A DNA stretch of 64,000 nt from Leguminivora glycinivorella. Its lineage: Eukaryota; Arthropoda; Insecta; Lepidoptera; Tortricidae. Under the pieces are notes generated by a model that had not been told where the DNA came from, made no database searches, and saw only the letters and a list, made by a program, of their open reading frames with translations. Positions 20,950 to 31,310 of the stretch are shown in pieces. The stretch spans positions 4,166,501-4,230,500 of the forward strand of contig NC_062982.1 in assembly GCF_023078275.1 (NCBI RefSeq). The letters are read 5' to 3'. How positions within the stretch are numbered: the first letter of the stretch is position 1; the number at the start of each line of letters is the position of its first letter. Both the position numbers and the translations under genes were made by a program.

Positions 20950-21049
20950 TGACTGGTAGATAATGCCTTAAGGCATTAAGTCCACCATTTGTACTTTTTT
21001 TTTCCAATTGTGCAATAAAGTTTAAATAAATAAATAAATTACCTATAAG
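20950..21049 (+). mobile_element. LINE 3' UTR with (AAAT)n tail
   Basis: TGCCTTAAGGCATTAAGTCC, CCATTTGTAC, GTGCAATAAAGTTTAAATAA and AATAAATAAATAAAT. Recognised as a common lepidopteran LINE end; the coding part is absent. Confidence 0.7.
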
Positions 21050-21511
21050 TTTTTTTAACGTTTTCCAAATAGTTTTTTCTTTTGTACTTAAATACCTTCG
21101 GCATAATTTACGGACAGTCAATAACGATCCATCTTATAGTAGTTTGGGGCTTTAACTTTCTTTGTCTAGATATTTACGGGAAAACTTGCCTTTCGGTGAT
21201 TTACTCCGGTTCATTTTACTTTTTATGGCCATTTTCTAGGAAAATTGGTAGTTTATTTAGCAAGTATAATTTGTGTCTTACTTGGATTAGAAAAATAGCT
21301 TACTTGAATATAGTGGCTGGTTTCGTGGTTTAACTTTTTTTCATAATAATGATCCCGTGTGCTTGACAGCAAAAAAAATCAAGTAAGTTCCGATGAATGA
21401 CGGAAACAAAACCGGCTGACGTATATCGGACGTAGTGCGGAACCGTTTAAATAAACAATCATTATGGAAAATTATCTACCTAACACTTTAAGTTCTCGCG
21501 CTTTGTACACA
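21050..21511. other. Intergenic sequence
   Basis: Chance reading frames only. Confidence 0.4.
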
Positions 21512-21650
21512 TATTTAAAGTCACACACAGGTCGAACAGGTCAGGTGGAACAGTCTTCCGCGACCACGGCCAGTGCAACCTGGTCGAAACGTTGGAAAAA
21601 AGGTAAAATAATGTTAATTAATCGCGTTCGATCTGTGTGTGACTTTAAAT
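21512..21650. mobile_element. Inverted-repeat element, ATTTAAAGTCACACACAGGT arms
   Basis: The left arm ATTTAAAGTCACACACAGGT plus CGAAC is mirrored at the right by GTTCGATCTGTGTGTGACTT plus TAAAT. The loop holds CAGTGCAACCTGGTCGAAAC and GTTGGAAAAAAGG. Confidence 0.65.
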
Positions 21651-21888
21651 TATCTACCTACGTTAGAAGTCTACATTAGCTTACAAAGGCCTTAACGCTG
21701 AAAGTTATTTATACTTATAACATAGTCCTCAGCGAACTTCTAAAGTACTCGGATACTAAAGTAACTAAAAGAGAAATAGGAAACTCAGGCTGTGTGGCAT
21801 TGTTAAAACTTTAAATCTGTTTGCGAAGCGAGGTACTGTACTGTACAGTCAAGGTATTAATATGGAGACGGAGAAAGTGCCAAAATTG

Positions 21889-21935
21889 CACTGGCTATAC
21901 TTAAGTAACACACTGTTACTTAAGTATAGCCAGTG
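21889..21935. repeat. Perfect hairpin CACTGGCTATACTTAAGTAACA
   Basis: CACTGGCTATACTTAAGTAA and its exact inverse with a short central loop. It lies just left of the GTAGCCGAATG MITE and right of TACAGTCAAGG (21846), so it may be the right arm of a small TACAGTC element. Confidence 0.65.
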
Positions 21936-21938
21936 TGC

Positions 21939-22087
21939 GTAGCCGAATGCACAAACGCTCACGATAATATTTCTTTCGTTCTATCTCTATCGCTCTTGTT
22001 AATTGGTGAGACAGAGCCAGACTACCTTTCTGCGGCGTTTCGATTTCGTTTCGCGTCGTCGCACGGGGTCAAATGCCATTCGGCTAC
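21939..22087. mobile_element. MITE, GTAGCCGAATG family (copy 2)
   Basis: Ends GTAGCCGAATGCACAAACGC and (inverted) GTAGCCGAATGGCATTTGAC. Opposite orientation to 4179-4321. Confidence 0.8.
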
Positions 22088-22820
22088 ACCATTATCCACA
22101 GCGCGGAGTTCGTATAAATATATAACAATTAATTGTTATGTATTTATTATTTAGCCTTCATTTACCGGCTCGGCTGCGGGTCAATGGGCAATTACCGGCC
22201 AATTAGTGGGCAATCTCGGCAATTGTTGGTAAGCGAGGCAAGACGGGAATTGCGACCTAAAACGGTGATTAAAATTAAGTTTCCACTGTAGTCGCTTGGG
22301 AAGTGTTGTTTAAGTTAGTCAAGTTTTTATTATGGGCAGCAAACGAGCAGTCAAATCCGCCTATGGACATAAGCAATATCAGGGGAGCTACTTATGCGTT
22401 GCCGACCTTTGAGAATCCTAATTACCTACTTGCTTCTTGAAGAACCCCATGTGACCCATGTAATAGCGCAAGTGAAACACAACAGAAGATTCCACAACTT
22501 GCGCGTTCTGGGCAAAAACGAGAGGGAGGCCCGTTTGTTCTTGGTTTGTCATGTGAAAACTATTTCGGCTTTAGTTTGCGTGTCATAATAATGTCATCTC
22601 TTATTCCTCGGTTCCTCGTAACTGAGGGTCGCGACCATATGAGGTTGTTACTTTGTGCACCAAAGGTCTCCATTCAGTATAGTTGTCATACGTGTACCAA
22701 AACCAGTTCCCCTATTAACTTGATTGAGTACTTACGATTATTTATTTTAGTTAGATATATGTAATAATGTGGTTATTTACCTGAAACAAAAAAATAATGT
22801 GTTAAGTACATTAAAGGCTA
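22088..22820. other. Intergenic sequence with a repeat fragment
   Basis: 22355-22430 (TATGGACATAAGCAATATCA, GGGGAGCTACTTATGCGTTG, CCGACCTTTGAGAATCC) matches a common lepidopteran LINE/SINE-derived block. Remainder unassigned. Confidence 0.45.
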
Positions 22821-23404
22821 TACAGGGTGGCCCATTCAAATCGGTCAGTATGGGAAAGTCTGAAACTATAAGACATACGAAGATTTGTTCTTAGGAACCA
22901 TGTCACCGATTTTGATAAAAAGAAAAACTGCATTCATACAATTAAAAAAAAAAGTGTACCCAGCTGGGGAATCGAACCCGGTTGTTTTGAAAAAATAAAC
23001 TTACACTATTTCTATTCAGATATCGTTTGTGTAGGTCTTAAGCAGTAAATATCTCTAAGAAACATAATGTCTAAAATGAATAAAATGCATTTTTTTCACA
23101 TACTTTAATTTATCATAGTAGGTGTTCAAAGTGACCACCGTCTTTTTCAATACAATATTCAACACGTCTAGGTAACGATCTTACTATTGCATTTTGTATC
23201 TTCATGTGGTGAATCTGCGTTAAAGTTGACTCTATGGCTACTTTTAGGTCTTCAACGGTGTTATAGCTATTTTTGTACACTGTTGTAAAGATGAAGTGAA
23301 CTTGCTGAATATTGTAACGGTGGTCACTTTGAACACCTACTACTTCGTATGTCTTATAGTTTCAGACTTTCCCATACTGACCGATTTGAATGGGCCACCC
23401 TGTA
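22821..23404 (-). mobile_element. Mariner-type element remnant with ~60-bp TIRs
   Basis: Left end TACAGGGTGGCCCATTCAAA through ATCGGTCAGTATGGGAAAGT and TATAAGACATACGA is repeated inverted at the right end to 23404 (CCCTGTA). TA at both ends fits a mariner target. The interior keeps the end of a transposase (23113-23301). Next to the right TIR a short inverted copy of the transposase end (GGTGGTCACTTTGAACACCT at 23320-23339) shows internal rearrangement. A B-box-like GGGGAATCGAACCCGG lies at 22966. Confidence 0.85.
23113..23301 (-). pseudogene. Mariner-type transposase, C-terminal fragment
   Basis: The minus strand is open for 62 codons and ends at TGA (23113-23115). Visible are VYKNSYNTVEDLKVAIES, LTQIHHMKIQNAIVRSLPRR and VEYCIEKDGGHFEHLL. 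The ending R-x-E-x-CI-x-x-x-GGHFEHLL is a hallmark of the C-terminus of IS630/Tc1-mariner-type transposases found in insects (recognised from memory). The catalytic DDE/D region and the DNA-binding domain are missing, so it is not functional. Confidence 0.85.
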
Positions 23405-23422
23405 TATACAAAAACTAGAATA

Positions 23423-23650
23423 GGGGCATTTACAGAATTTGGGACCCCCCCCCCCCAATTAACGTAAGTTGTTAACAAAAATTAACTTACTGTCAGTTTT
23501 GTGCCGATACTTAAGCATGAAATTTCAATAAAAATATTGTTTGTGTTAGCTACATAAACTTTAAGCGACAATCTACATTCAAAATGTAAAAAAGCAAATT
23601 TTTGTTAATGACTTACGCTAATTGGGGGACCCAAATTCTGAAAATTCGCA
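23423..23650. mobile_element. MITE, GGGCATTTTCAGAATTT family (copy 2)
   Basis: Left GGGCATTTACAGAATTTGGG and a long C run, then AATTAACGTAAGTTGTTAAC; right end is the inverse ending GACCCAAATTCTGAAAAT. About 228 bp, uninterrupted, so it shows the length before the LINE insertion in the 4873 copy. Confidence 0.8.
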
Positions 23651-24380
23651 TAAGGTAAGCTACTTTGTGGGGTTACCATGAAGTGCTAAAGACGTTCAGC
23701 TAATAAGGTCGAAAGGGACACAGCTATAGCAGATACATAGCTCCATCCCTCTCCCTCAACCTAAACTGAACGGCTAGATTGTATTGAGATTTTTCAATTA
23801 CGTTCCCGGATTACGAATGAGACAGAGTTTCCATTCAATCATGGAACCTTATTTGTCTGGTCTCAACAATGTATTCTCGTCTGGGTATACGAGTAGGTAC
23901 TCTGATTTAGTGTAGTCATTTGTCATCTCTGTCCCGAAAATTTATGACTGTTGGGGGTACTAATAGGTACCAGTCGGTTTTAGGAGATATTAGTCAGTGA
24001 AGGTTAAATTGAACTAATAGTGCACCTTGGTAACCTGAATTAGTGAAGTGTAGTGAAGGTATACGGTACGATGACGTAGGTAATTTAATGAATGGTGAAT
24101 TGATATACTTCTCCTTAGACATCATTATTGTAGCTTTAATAGTTTTCGTGAAAAAAAGAACAATAAAAAATAGGGAGATAGAATATGGAGGAGGGAGGGG
24201 AAAAAAATAGCAGAATTAGTAAGTTCAAGTCTCGCACTACTAAACTTTGAGATAATAGATAGGTACAGACTGGAAAAAAAGAGTAGTAATTGAAAAGGGG
24301 CAACATCGCGGTGTCATGTCGTTTTTGTACACATATTGATTTGACAGGGATGACACTGTAATATTCCCCGCTTGCTTTTT
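23651..24380. other. Intergenic sequence
   Basis: Nothing recognised. Confidence 0.45.
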
Positions 24381-24930
24381 AGGGTTCCGTAGTCAACTAG
24401 GAACCCTTATAGTTTCGCCATGTCTGTCTGTCCGTCCGTCCGTCCGTCCGTCCGCAGATAATCTCAGTAACCGTTAGCACTAGAAAGCTGAAATTTTAGA
24501 CCAATATGTATATCAATCACGCCAACAAAGTGCAGAAATAAAAAATGGAAAAAAATGTTTTATTAGGGTACCCCCCCTACATGTAAAGTGGGGGCTGATA
24601 TTTTTTTTCATTCCAATCCCAACGTGTGATATATTGTTGGATAGGTATTTAAAAATGAATAAGGGTTTACTAAGATCGTTTTTTGATAATATTAATATTT
24701 TCGGAAATAATCGCTCCTAAAGGAAAAAAAAGTGCGTCCCCCCCCCCCCTCTAACTTTTGAACCATATGTTTAAAAAACATGAAAAAAATCACAAAAGTA
24801 GAACTTTATAAGGACTTTCTAGGAAAATTGTTTTGCACTTGATAGATTCAGTAGTTTTTGAGAAAAATACGGAAAACTACGGAACCCTACACTGAGCGTG
24901 GCCCGACACGCTCTTGGCCGGTTTTTTAAA
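24381..24930 (+). mobile_element. GGGTTCCGTAGTCAACTAGG repeat (copy 2 of 3)
   Basis: Same order of blocks as 11439-11990, with a shorter (GTCC)n run and a 13-bp C homopolymer. High similarity to copy 1 throughout. Confidence 0.85.
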
Positions 24931-24950
24931 TTTCTGCTGCTGTGCACAGG

Positions 24951-25139
24951 TACAGTCGAGTTCATAAATATGTGTACCTTTTTTTTAGTATTGCAAAGAG
25001 TTAAGATGAAGATATGTACATACATACATACATACAATCACGCCTGTATCCCATAAAGGGGTAGGCAGAGCACATGAAATTACTAAAGCTTCGTGCCACT
25101 CTTGAAGATGTACAAAATATTTATGAAATCGACTGTATA
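24951..25139. mobile_element. MITE, TACAGTCGAGTTCAT family, with an inserted repeat fragment
   Basis: Ends TACAGTCGAGTTCATAAATA and (inverted) TACAGTCGATTTCATAAATA. A block at about 25019-25106 ((TACA)n then ATCACGCCTGTATCCCATAA and AGAGCACATGAA) is the end of the GGGATACAGGCGTG LINE family inserted in reverse. The clean MITE relative is at 29794-29889. Confidence 0.75.
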
Positions 25140-25329
25140 TTCAATTACTCAATACACAAACAATTTAGGGTATTTCGAAGCACAAAAATTATCAGGTAAT
25201 TTCGAAACGGGAATCTTGATAAGATGGAAATAATGGTGATTTTTATGTGACTTTCGAAATTACCCCAATACACCCTCCTATTAGAAAGCGAATAAAGGAA
25301 TATTTTAAAAGCGATATAGCGGGTTAAGG

Positions 25330-25420
25330 GGCTACCTTTGAACGCGCCACGCACCGCGCGCCAGTTGCCTGCCGGCTCTCGGACGGAGGGGCTGTGCCGC
25401 TCGCTGCGCCGAGCCATTTT
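25330..25420. other. GC-rich patch
   Basis: GC-rich block (GCGCCACGCACCGCGCGCCA, GGACGGAGGGGCTGTGCCGC) in AT-rich DNA. Could be a repeat or a promoter-like island; no further support. Confidence 0.25.
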
Positions 25421-25574
25421 TTTTCTTAGAATAGAGAAGCGAAACAAAATGAAATTAAATTATCATTTCATTATTACAAGTGTACATTACATAATTCCTG
25501 TTTTAGGACAAAAACAAATTATTTCACAATGTACTATGTGACATGTATTGGCGAATTTTGCCCGTCAGTCGCAA

Positions 25575-25680
25575 ATAGAATTTGGCCGTGTGGGTTTCAT
25601 CACCGCTTACGGCTCTCACTGATCAATGCGGTCCTGGTTTCGAGCCCGGGCAGTGGGATATCTTTTTGTGTTTTTTTTTT
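25575..25680 (+). mobile_element. tRNA-like SINE head
   Basis: GGTTTCGAGCCCGGGCAGTG resembles a B box, preceded by TGGGTTTCATCACCGCTTAC and followed by a T run at 25670-25681 that would end a polymerase III transcript. No proper cloverleaf. Confidence 0.4.
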
Positions 25681-25811
25681 TCAAAAACGATTAGTTTCTA
25701 CATTATAAAGGTTTTAATATCTCCCGGTTACAATATTTATGGCAAAATTCATTGTTTCGTATTTTCTCGCTGATGAAAATTATTTGAAGCTTCATATATA
25801 TGTAAAAGTTT

Positions 25812-26320
25812 ATACAAACGTTGAATTTTATCACAAATATTATACAGGAAGCCTGTATAGTTTACATGTGCTGGCTGTGTAAAAAAAAAGCAATAAATAA
25901 ATATGAAAATGAATACATAATTATTTTATATAAAATACACACAAGCTAAAATGCATGTGCCTTGTAAACGAGCGCGCAGGCATGGTTAGATTTGGTTAGG
26001 TATTACCCACAGTACCTACTGCGAGCCGGCGCGCGCGCTCGGGTGGGGTCGTTGACCTTGCAACCCCTGCAGGTAGGTTTTAGTTCGCGGCTTCGCGCAC
26101 ATAGCACGAAATGATATAGGTAACAAGGAAAGGTGATATATAAATAAATTTGAACTATTCTTTATATTATAACGTGACCATAATACGTACCGTATGCCGC
26201 AACTAACAAAAATCTAAATTTGTAGATAGGTGTTCGTAGTTTCCGTTAGAATAACGAAATATTTTAAAATTATATAATTATTACGATCAAAGATACGGTA
26301 CCTAGCATAGAATTTTATCA
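25812..26320 (+). repeat. Left arm of a large inverted segment
   Basis: Blocks ACAAACGTTGAATTTTATCA, CCTGTATAGTTTACATGTGC, TGCATGTGCCTTGT and ATATAATTATTACGATCAAA recur inverted and partly reordered at 28700-29070. Arms are diverged. The outer segment frames 26.3-28.7 kb. Confidence 0.55.
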
Positions 26321-26449
26321 CAAATATTATTCATTTTTAGTTAAAAATATTGTGCCAAATTGTACAGGCTGTAATTTTTATAACAAGTAATATGTTAAAA
26401 AATAATGGAACCTGAAAATGTAATATTATATTTCGTTAAATTTTATATA

Positions 26450-26530
26450 GTTTCAGTTTCAGTTTATTTATTCAAGAACAATTTTTACATCGTGTTTGTT
26501 TATACACTTTAATCCTTCCATTCTGTATCC
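26450..26530 (-). mobile_element. LINE 3' end with (CTGAAA)n tail
   Basis: GTTTCAGTTTCAGTTTATTT followed by ATTCAAGAACAATTTTTACA looks like the reverse complement of a LINE end (AATAAACTGAAACTGAAAC). Confidence 0.45.
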
Positions 26531-27493
26531 AAAACACTCTTCTCTCACGAGACTATTCAGATGGTACGCGACTGAACTTTGTGCTTCGTCCGCCTCGCCT
26601 GTGCGCGCTGTGTGTGTAGGGTGAAGTGGTCGACAGTGGTTCGTTTTTTTTTCAAAGGCCATATCTCCGGAACTATTGCCGATAGGGAGTGAGTATAAAG
26701 AACAAAATTACAGTAAATGTAATATAGTTTTAGTATGTATTATTGATTTAAAAAAAAATAATACTTTCAAACTCAAAGAAACCTAATATGTATTGCACTA
26801 TGTTATTTTTTTGCTTACCGTTATCCCATGATTAAATATATTGTACATTGATTCGGTTCGGAGGTGGTGTCACCCCTTTTCCAGGCATTGGATACTGCGA
26901 ATAATTACCCATTTTGATAATTTTAAGCAATATAAATCATCAATAGAATCAAATAAAAGTAAGGCGTAGATAAAAGCTAATAAGTAATAGTTATTTGTTA
27001 TACAAGGGTGCAAAGTTGAACTTGGCGAGTTTTTCAACACACGAAAAGTAAAATACATTTGCACCCGTTTGTAACACGAAACTTTTCCCCTCCACTATTT
27101 ATAGCGAGGAAAGTACAACGCAAAAAACGTATGTAGAATAGTATAATCCTTTTTTATAAAAGCAAACGTAAAGATATGCAAACAGGTATACGGTCCGCCT
27201 GATGGAAAGCGATCACCGTAACCCTGTATACATGTATTCGTCATTATGCTAGATACAATTCCTTGAGAAATCTCTTTCAAAACCTTCTATGTTTGGTGCG
27301 CGAGCGTTATCATGGATACTCGCAAGCATCCTATCAGTCATTCTGTGAAATATCCAGTACTGGTGTTAGTCGTCGCTCAAATGGTGTACAACGCTTGTTT
27401 GTCTTCTAAAAGCTAAAATATAAATAAGATAACATGTGAAATTCATGGAATGGGCAGATACATAGCGCGCGCAGGCGGACTAAGCACACATGT

Positions 27494-28605
27494 CAGTGGC
27501 GGGATCCCTTTGTTTCCCATAAACTTATTGTTCATAATTTCGTTAGTCAGAAGTTGTTATTCACATATTTTGTGGTCATAAACATCACTAGTCATAATTT
27601 TTGTTACGAATAACGTTTCATGGTTCTAACAATAACAAACCATAATATTGGATATCATAATCTCAAAAGTCATAAAGTTGATGAGTATAAAATTGAAAAG
27701 TATAACAATAATTATTCAGAAATATTATTAGGCATATATTTTGAAGCCCTACTGATTTTTCTGCATATAGATTTAATGTCTAAAATTCCTAAAGTATATT
27801 ATATTTCAGACATACATATAATTACACAGAAAAAAAATATAGTAACCCTATTCCTCGGGTAGGTTGTTAGTTTCCTTTGATTCCTTAGAGCGGAAATAGG
27901 AGCCCCGAGTAGCGGGGCTCCGTCTACTCATTGGTGGAACTAAATTGTTTTAAAAATAACCCTTTTCCTCGTGTAGGTTCGTTAGTTACCTTAGAGCGGA
28001 AATAGGAGGCCCGCGTAGCGGGCTCCGTCGGTTTATTGGCGGAACAAAATTGTTTCAAAAAGTAACCCTTTACCTCGTGTAGTTAGTTTCCTTTTGCTAG
28101 TTATCTTTTGTCCTTAAAAGCGGATATAGAAATTGTCAACGTCGGCTCCTTGGCGAGACCAAATGGTTTAATAAGTGCCATGAAAATTTAATAAACACTG
28201 AGGAAGTTAGTAAGCCAAATTACAAGTTTCGAAAATGCAGACGAAAAAAACATTGCAACATTTTTTATGGGAAACAATAGAGAACCATTTAATGCTATTA
28301 GTGAAGAAACACATGGTTATTAATAATCGTTATGACTTGTGATAAATCCTTAGATCAATTATTCCGAATAAGTTTATTTCCTTCAACATTATGGATTTGT
28401 ACATCTATGGACTTTGATTATTATGACTAATAAATTTTATGACTAACAATACTTATGACTTTCAAAAATCAGAACTACAATTTCTGACGTTTAATTTTAT
28501 GACTAGTGATAATATGACTAAGAAAAATTATGACGGAAAACGTTATGGATAGTAAAAATCGGACTTAAAAAATTATGGGAACCAATAGAGACCCGTCAGT
28601 GGCGC
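27494..28605. mobile_element. Non-autonomous element with inverted fields of GTCATAA-like motifs
   Basis: Imperfect inverted ends: CGGGATCCCTTTGTTTCCCA at about 27500 and, read inverted from 28592, CGGGTCTCTATTGGTTCCCA. Inside the left end several TCATAA motifs read in one direction (27530-27670) and inside the right end many TTATGAC motifs read in the other (28408-28540). The middle holds three tandem units at 27844-28190. No transposase seen. Confidence 0.6.
27844..28190 (+). repeat. Three tandem ~110-bp units
   Basis: Units begin near 27844, 27958 and 28065 with AACCCTTTTCCTCGTGTAGG and share GTTAGTTACCTTAGAGCGGA, GGAGGCCCGCGTAGCGGGCT and GGCGGAACAAAATTGTTTCA. The third is the most diverged. 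The short GCCCCGCTACTCGGGGC-type inverted repeat in each unit can form a hairpin. Confidence 0.8.
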
Positions 28606-28699
28606 TTCATTTGAATAGCCTCGTGATAGAGGAGCGTTAGAGAGAGAAGAGTGTTTTGAAGACAGAATCGAAGATTTAAAATGTAAATAAGTAATAAAC

Positions 28700-29070
28700 A
28701 AAATTGATGATGAATTTTGATGTTCTATTCTTTTTTTCACACAGCCAGCCGGCAGCCCATGTGCAGAAAATATTGCTTGTTATAAAAATTACTGCCTGTA
28801 TAGTTTGGTTCCCTGTATGATATTTGTAACAAAATTCAACGTTTCTATGGTAGGTCGAATCTTTGATCGTAATAATTATCATATAATTTTAAAATGTCTC
28901 GTTATTCAAAATGTAACTTATAGGTACTTGAGTTGTAGGTACTGTGCGTGCTAAATATGCAGTCTGCCTGTATGCAGTCTTTCGCCGGCTCGGCGCTGCG
29001 GACTACCTACCTCGCAACTCGCAAGTCGCAACGCAACCCCAAACACAAGGCACATGCATTAGCTTAAGTG
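28700..29070 (-). repeat. Right arm of the large inverted segment
   Basis: Inverted counterpart of 25812-26320: AACGTTGAATTTTGTTACAA, GCACATGGGCTGCCGGCTGG, GCTAATGCATGTGCCTTGTG and TATGATAATTATTACGATCA when read on the minus strand. Confidence 0.55.
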
Positions 29071-29136
29071 AATATTTATAATAGGTACCTATATTTATTG
29101 CTACGCATACCTATTTATTCTGTACGCATATTTAGT

Positions 29137-29310
29137 TAAATTGTGGCGTAGGCGAGAGGCTGGCAACCTGTCACTGCAATGTCACAATTTTCGTTTTTTT
29201 TTTCAACCCCATTTTGCCAAGAGTGGCACTGAAACTTGAGTAGTTCATGTGCTCTGCCTACCCCTTTATGGGATACAGGCGTGATTGTATGTTATGTTAT
29301 GTTATGATAT
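29137..29310 (+). mobile_element. GGGATACAGGCGTGATTGTATG LINE end
   Basis: AATTGTGGCGTAGGCGAGAG, GCTGGCAACCTGTCACTGCA, GCCAAGAGTGGCACTGAAAC, CTACCCCTTTATGGGATACA and a (TTATG)n tail. Same family as 36255, 55490 and 56237. The simple-repeat tail places the true 3' end on the right. Confidence 0.8.
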
Positions 29311-29509
29311 AGGAACGATATCGCAGACATCTTAACTAGCCATTAGTTCTGTTTGAGCTTCCATTAGCACTTAGACTTCTTCGGGTCAGATATCCACTGC
29401 ATACAAAGGTTGAGCAATACGCAAACTTGTGTAGGTATTTATATCTATAATAAGTAATATAGAATGTAGTTATCATTTCTGGTCGAAAATTAGAGGAAAA
29501 TGCGATATG

Positions 29510-29639
29510 TACAGTCAACTAATTGGAACCACACTACACTCTACAACCATGTCAAAATGAGAAGCGTAAGAGATTTTTTACAATCTGATTTATAACGTCA
29601 CTGTCTCATGGTTCATATGTTCCAATTGGTTGACTGTAC
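29510..29639. mobile_element. MITE, TACAGTCAACyAATTGG family
   Basis: Ends TACAGTCAACTAATTGGAAC and (inverted) TACAGTCAACCAATTGGAAC; interior TTACAATCTGATTTATAACG as in the 2183 and 13390 copies. Confidence 0.8.
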
Positions 29640-29793
29640 AGTAGAAAACATCCGAAGTTTTGTATCTTAGTTGGTTTTTAAATGAATGAAACTGTTGCGC
29701 CCATGTCCCACAATTGGTCTCGCGCCGAAAGATCAACGCTAACTTTTAGGTTAGCATTATGTGGAGGCAGAGGGGACCATTTCTTGATATAAA

Positions 29794-29889
29794 TACAGTC
29801 GAGTTCATTAAATGTGTAGGTATATTTTGTCGCCTTATTGCAACGAGTATAGGTGAAGAAATGTACACATATTTATGAACACGACTGTA
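29794..29889. mobile_element. MITE, TACAGTCGAGTTCAT family, uninterrupted
   Basis: 96 bp with ends TACAGTCGAGTTCATTAAAT and (inverted) TACAGTCGTGTTCATAAATA. Shows the structure before insertion in 24951-25139. Confidence 0.8.
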
Positions 29890-30385
29890 TGATATACTGT
29901 CTTGTCTTATTGTAATTATGAAATGTGTTTGTAGTGTTATGTAGTTTATATACGATACGATTATTGATTTTTATCATTTAGTTGCTTTGCGAATTGTAGA
30001 CCACGCAAGTATACCTAACTGATTAACTTTATAGCTATCAGAACGCCAAATTTTACTAGAATCGGTTGAGAATTAGACCTTAAGTATACCCGGAGAAAGG
30101 ATTTTTGTCAAAGCCTAAACGGAGACTTTCATTACAGCTCGGTCAATAAATATTAGACATTTCCTCGAACTACTGATACAGAAACGCGGATGCCGACCAC
30201 AAATAAGCACTAAAACGAATTAAATTTTATGGCGGGTACTGCCTATGGCTTAAATTACGTTGTTTTACATCTTTCCCAAGAGAAACGAAAGTACCTATAT
30301 TTGCGGCGTCAACGCGAATGTAGTCATGAGAAAAGGCTAGTATTTAATTATTATCATATCATATCGTAGTCGCTGGGCAAGACGA
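29890..30385. other. Intergenic sequence
   Basis: AT-rich, nothing recognised; a 20-bp tandem duplication (GGGCAAGACGAACTATAGT) at 30376-30413 precedes the LINE scrap. Confidence 0.45.
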
Positions 30386-30389
30386 ACTA

Positions 30390-30583
30390 TAGTGGGCAAG
30401 ACGAACTATAGTAACACCCGCGGTCGTGGCAAGCCGCCCCTTAGATGGAGAGATGACATCTGCCAACTAGCTGGCGATTACTGGATGCGGATTGCGGATG
30501 GCAATGGACCGACAAGCGTGGAGGAATGGAGAGGAGGCCTATGTCCGAAGACGGGCGCTTTAAAGGCTGCTATAGATAGATAG
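30390..30583 (+). pseudogene. LINE reverse transcriptase C-terminal fragment
   Basis: Open for 63 codons to a TAG. Visible: NTRGRGKPPLRWRDDICQLA, GDYWMRIADGNGPTSVEEWR and CPKTGALKAAIDR. The order GRPPxRWxDD - W-MxxA - W is the usual C-terminal tail of a widespread lepidopteran LINE ORF2 (comparison from memory). No reverse transcriptase core upstream; a 5'-truncated copy, ending in GATAGATAGA. Confidence 0.75.
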
Positions 30584-30668
30584 AATTGTACGATCACATA
30601 AGTACTATAAGACCCTTTTACTATGTTACCTAAGTATGTGATAAGACCAAGGCCTCAGACCCTCTTAC

Positions 30669-30936
30669 CATCAAGTGGATAATACATATAGTTACCTAGT
30701 TCCTTTGTAATATCAGAAAACACTCTAAGCTCAATGTCTGTGACCACATCATTTTGTAGTTCCTGTGAGCTGTCTCCATCGTTCTTGATTTCACGTAGCT
30801 CCAACCAACCGGTAACCGGTTGAGTTTGAGTTATATGAAATACTGCGTCATCCTTGGGTCTTTCGCTTTCAATTTTTCCAAACACTAAGCTAAGAAGAAA
30901 AAAAAAACAGTTCGCGTGGAAGAAGTGAAACTTCAT
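30669..30936 (-). CDS. Candidate first coding exon of a secreted or membrane host protein
   Basis: Not recognised as any family. Starting from the ATG at 30934-30936, 89 codons are open. The N-terminus MKFHFFHANCFFFLLSLVFG is a convincing signal peptide. It is followed by a polar domain with FHITQTQPVTGWLELREIKN, VVTDIELRVFSDITKELGNY and MYYPLDG. The exon ends in GATG before GTAAGAGG, a strong splice donor, in phase 1. The ATG was preferred to the upstream in-frame TTG. The frame runs only three more codons (K, R, V) past the donor before a stop, as expected for retained intron. No second exon could be identified to the left, so the gene probably continues beyond a long intron. The sequence has no resemblance to the surrounding transposons and a balanced composition, which argues for a real gene; a retroposed or chance frame cannot be excluded. 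Confidence 0.5.
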
Positions 30937-31310
30937 AACATAACCCCAAAAACATTTTGTCAAGTGACCATGACGTTTTTGCGTTTAGTTACGTCCATAT
31001 TTTTACTGTTTTAAATATTTTACATTGATATTCGCTCAAATTATTGAAAAAATAAACATAAACTCATTTTGCATTCGACTTAAATACTAAACACACATTC
31101 CAACCAACCATTCCACCATTCAAAACCGTTCTGGGTATTCTGTTCTGTCACCGACTGAGTGAATAAGGGAATGAATGAAATGAGTGAATCGCGTTCAGCG
31201 CAACGACACTGACAGAATGTTACGCGCTGAGTGAGCGGCATTCCACGCAACGTAAACACTGACTGAGTGTTACGCGCTGTCAGTTGGAAGTCGCATTAGA
31301 AGTTTCACTT
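30937..31310 (-). promoter_or_regulatory. Putative 5' UTR and promoter region of the candidate exon
   Basis: Upstream of the ATG lies an AT-rich leader, then 31140-31290 which is richer in CpG and carries two related words, ACTGACAGAATGTTACGCGC and ACTGACTGAGTGTTACGCGC, about 60 bp apart. These could be duplicated regulatory motifs or a repeat fragment. No TATA box or initiator can be assigned with confidence. Confidence 0.25.
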
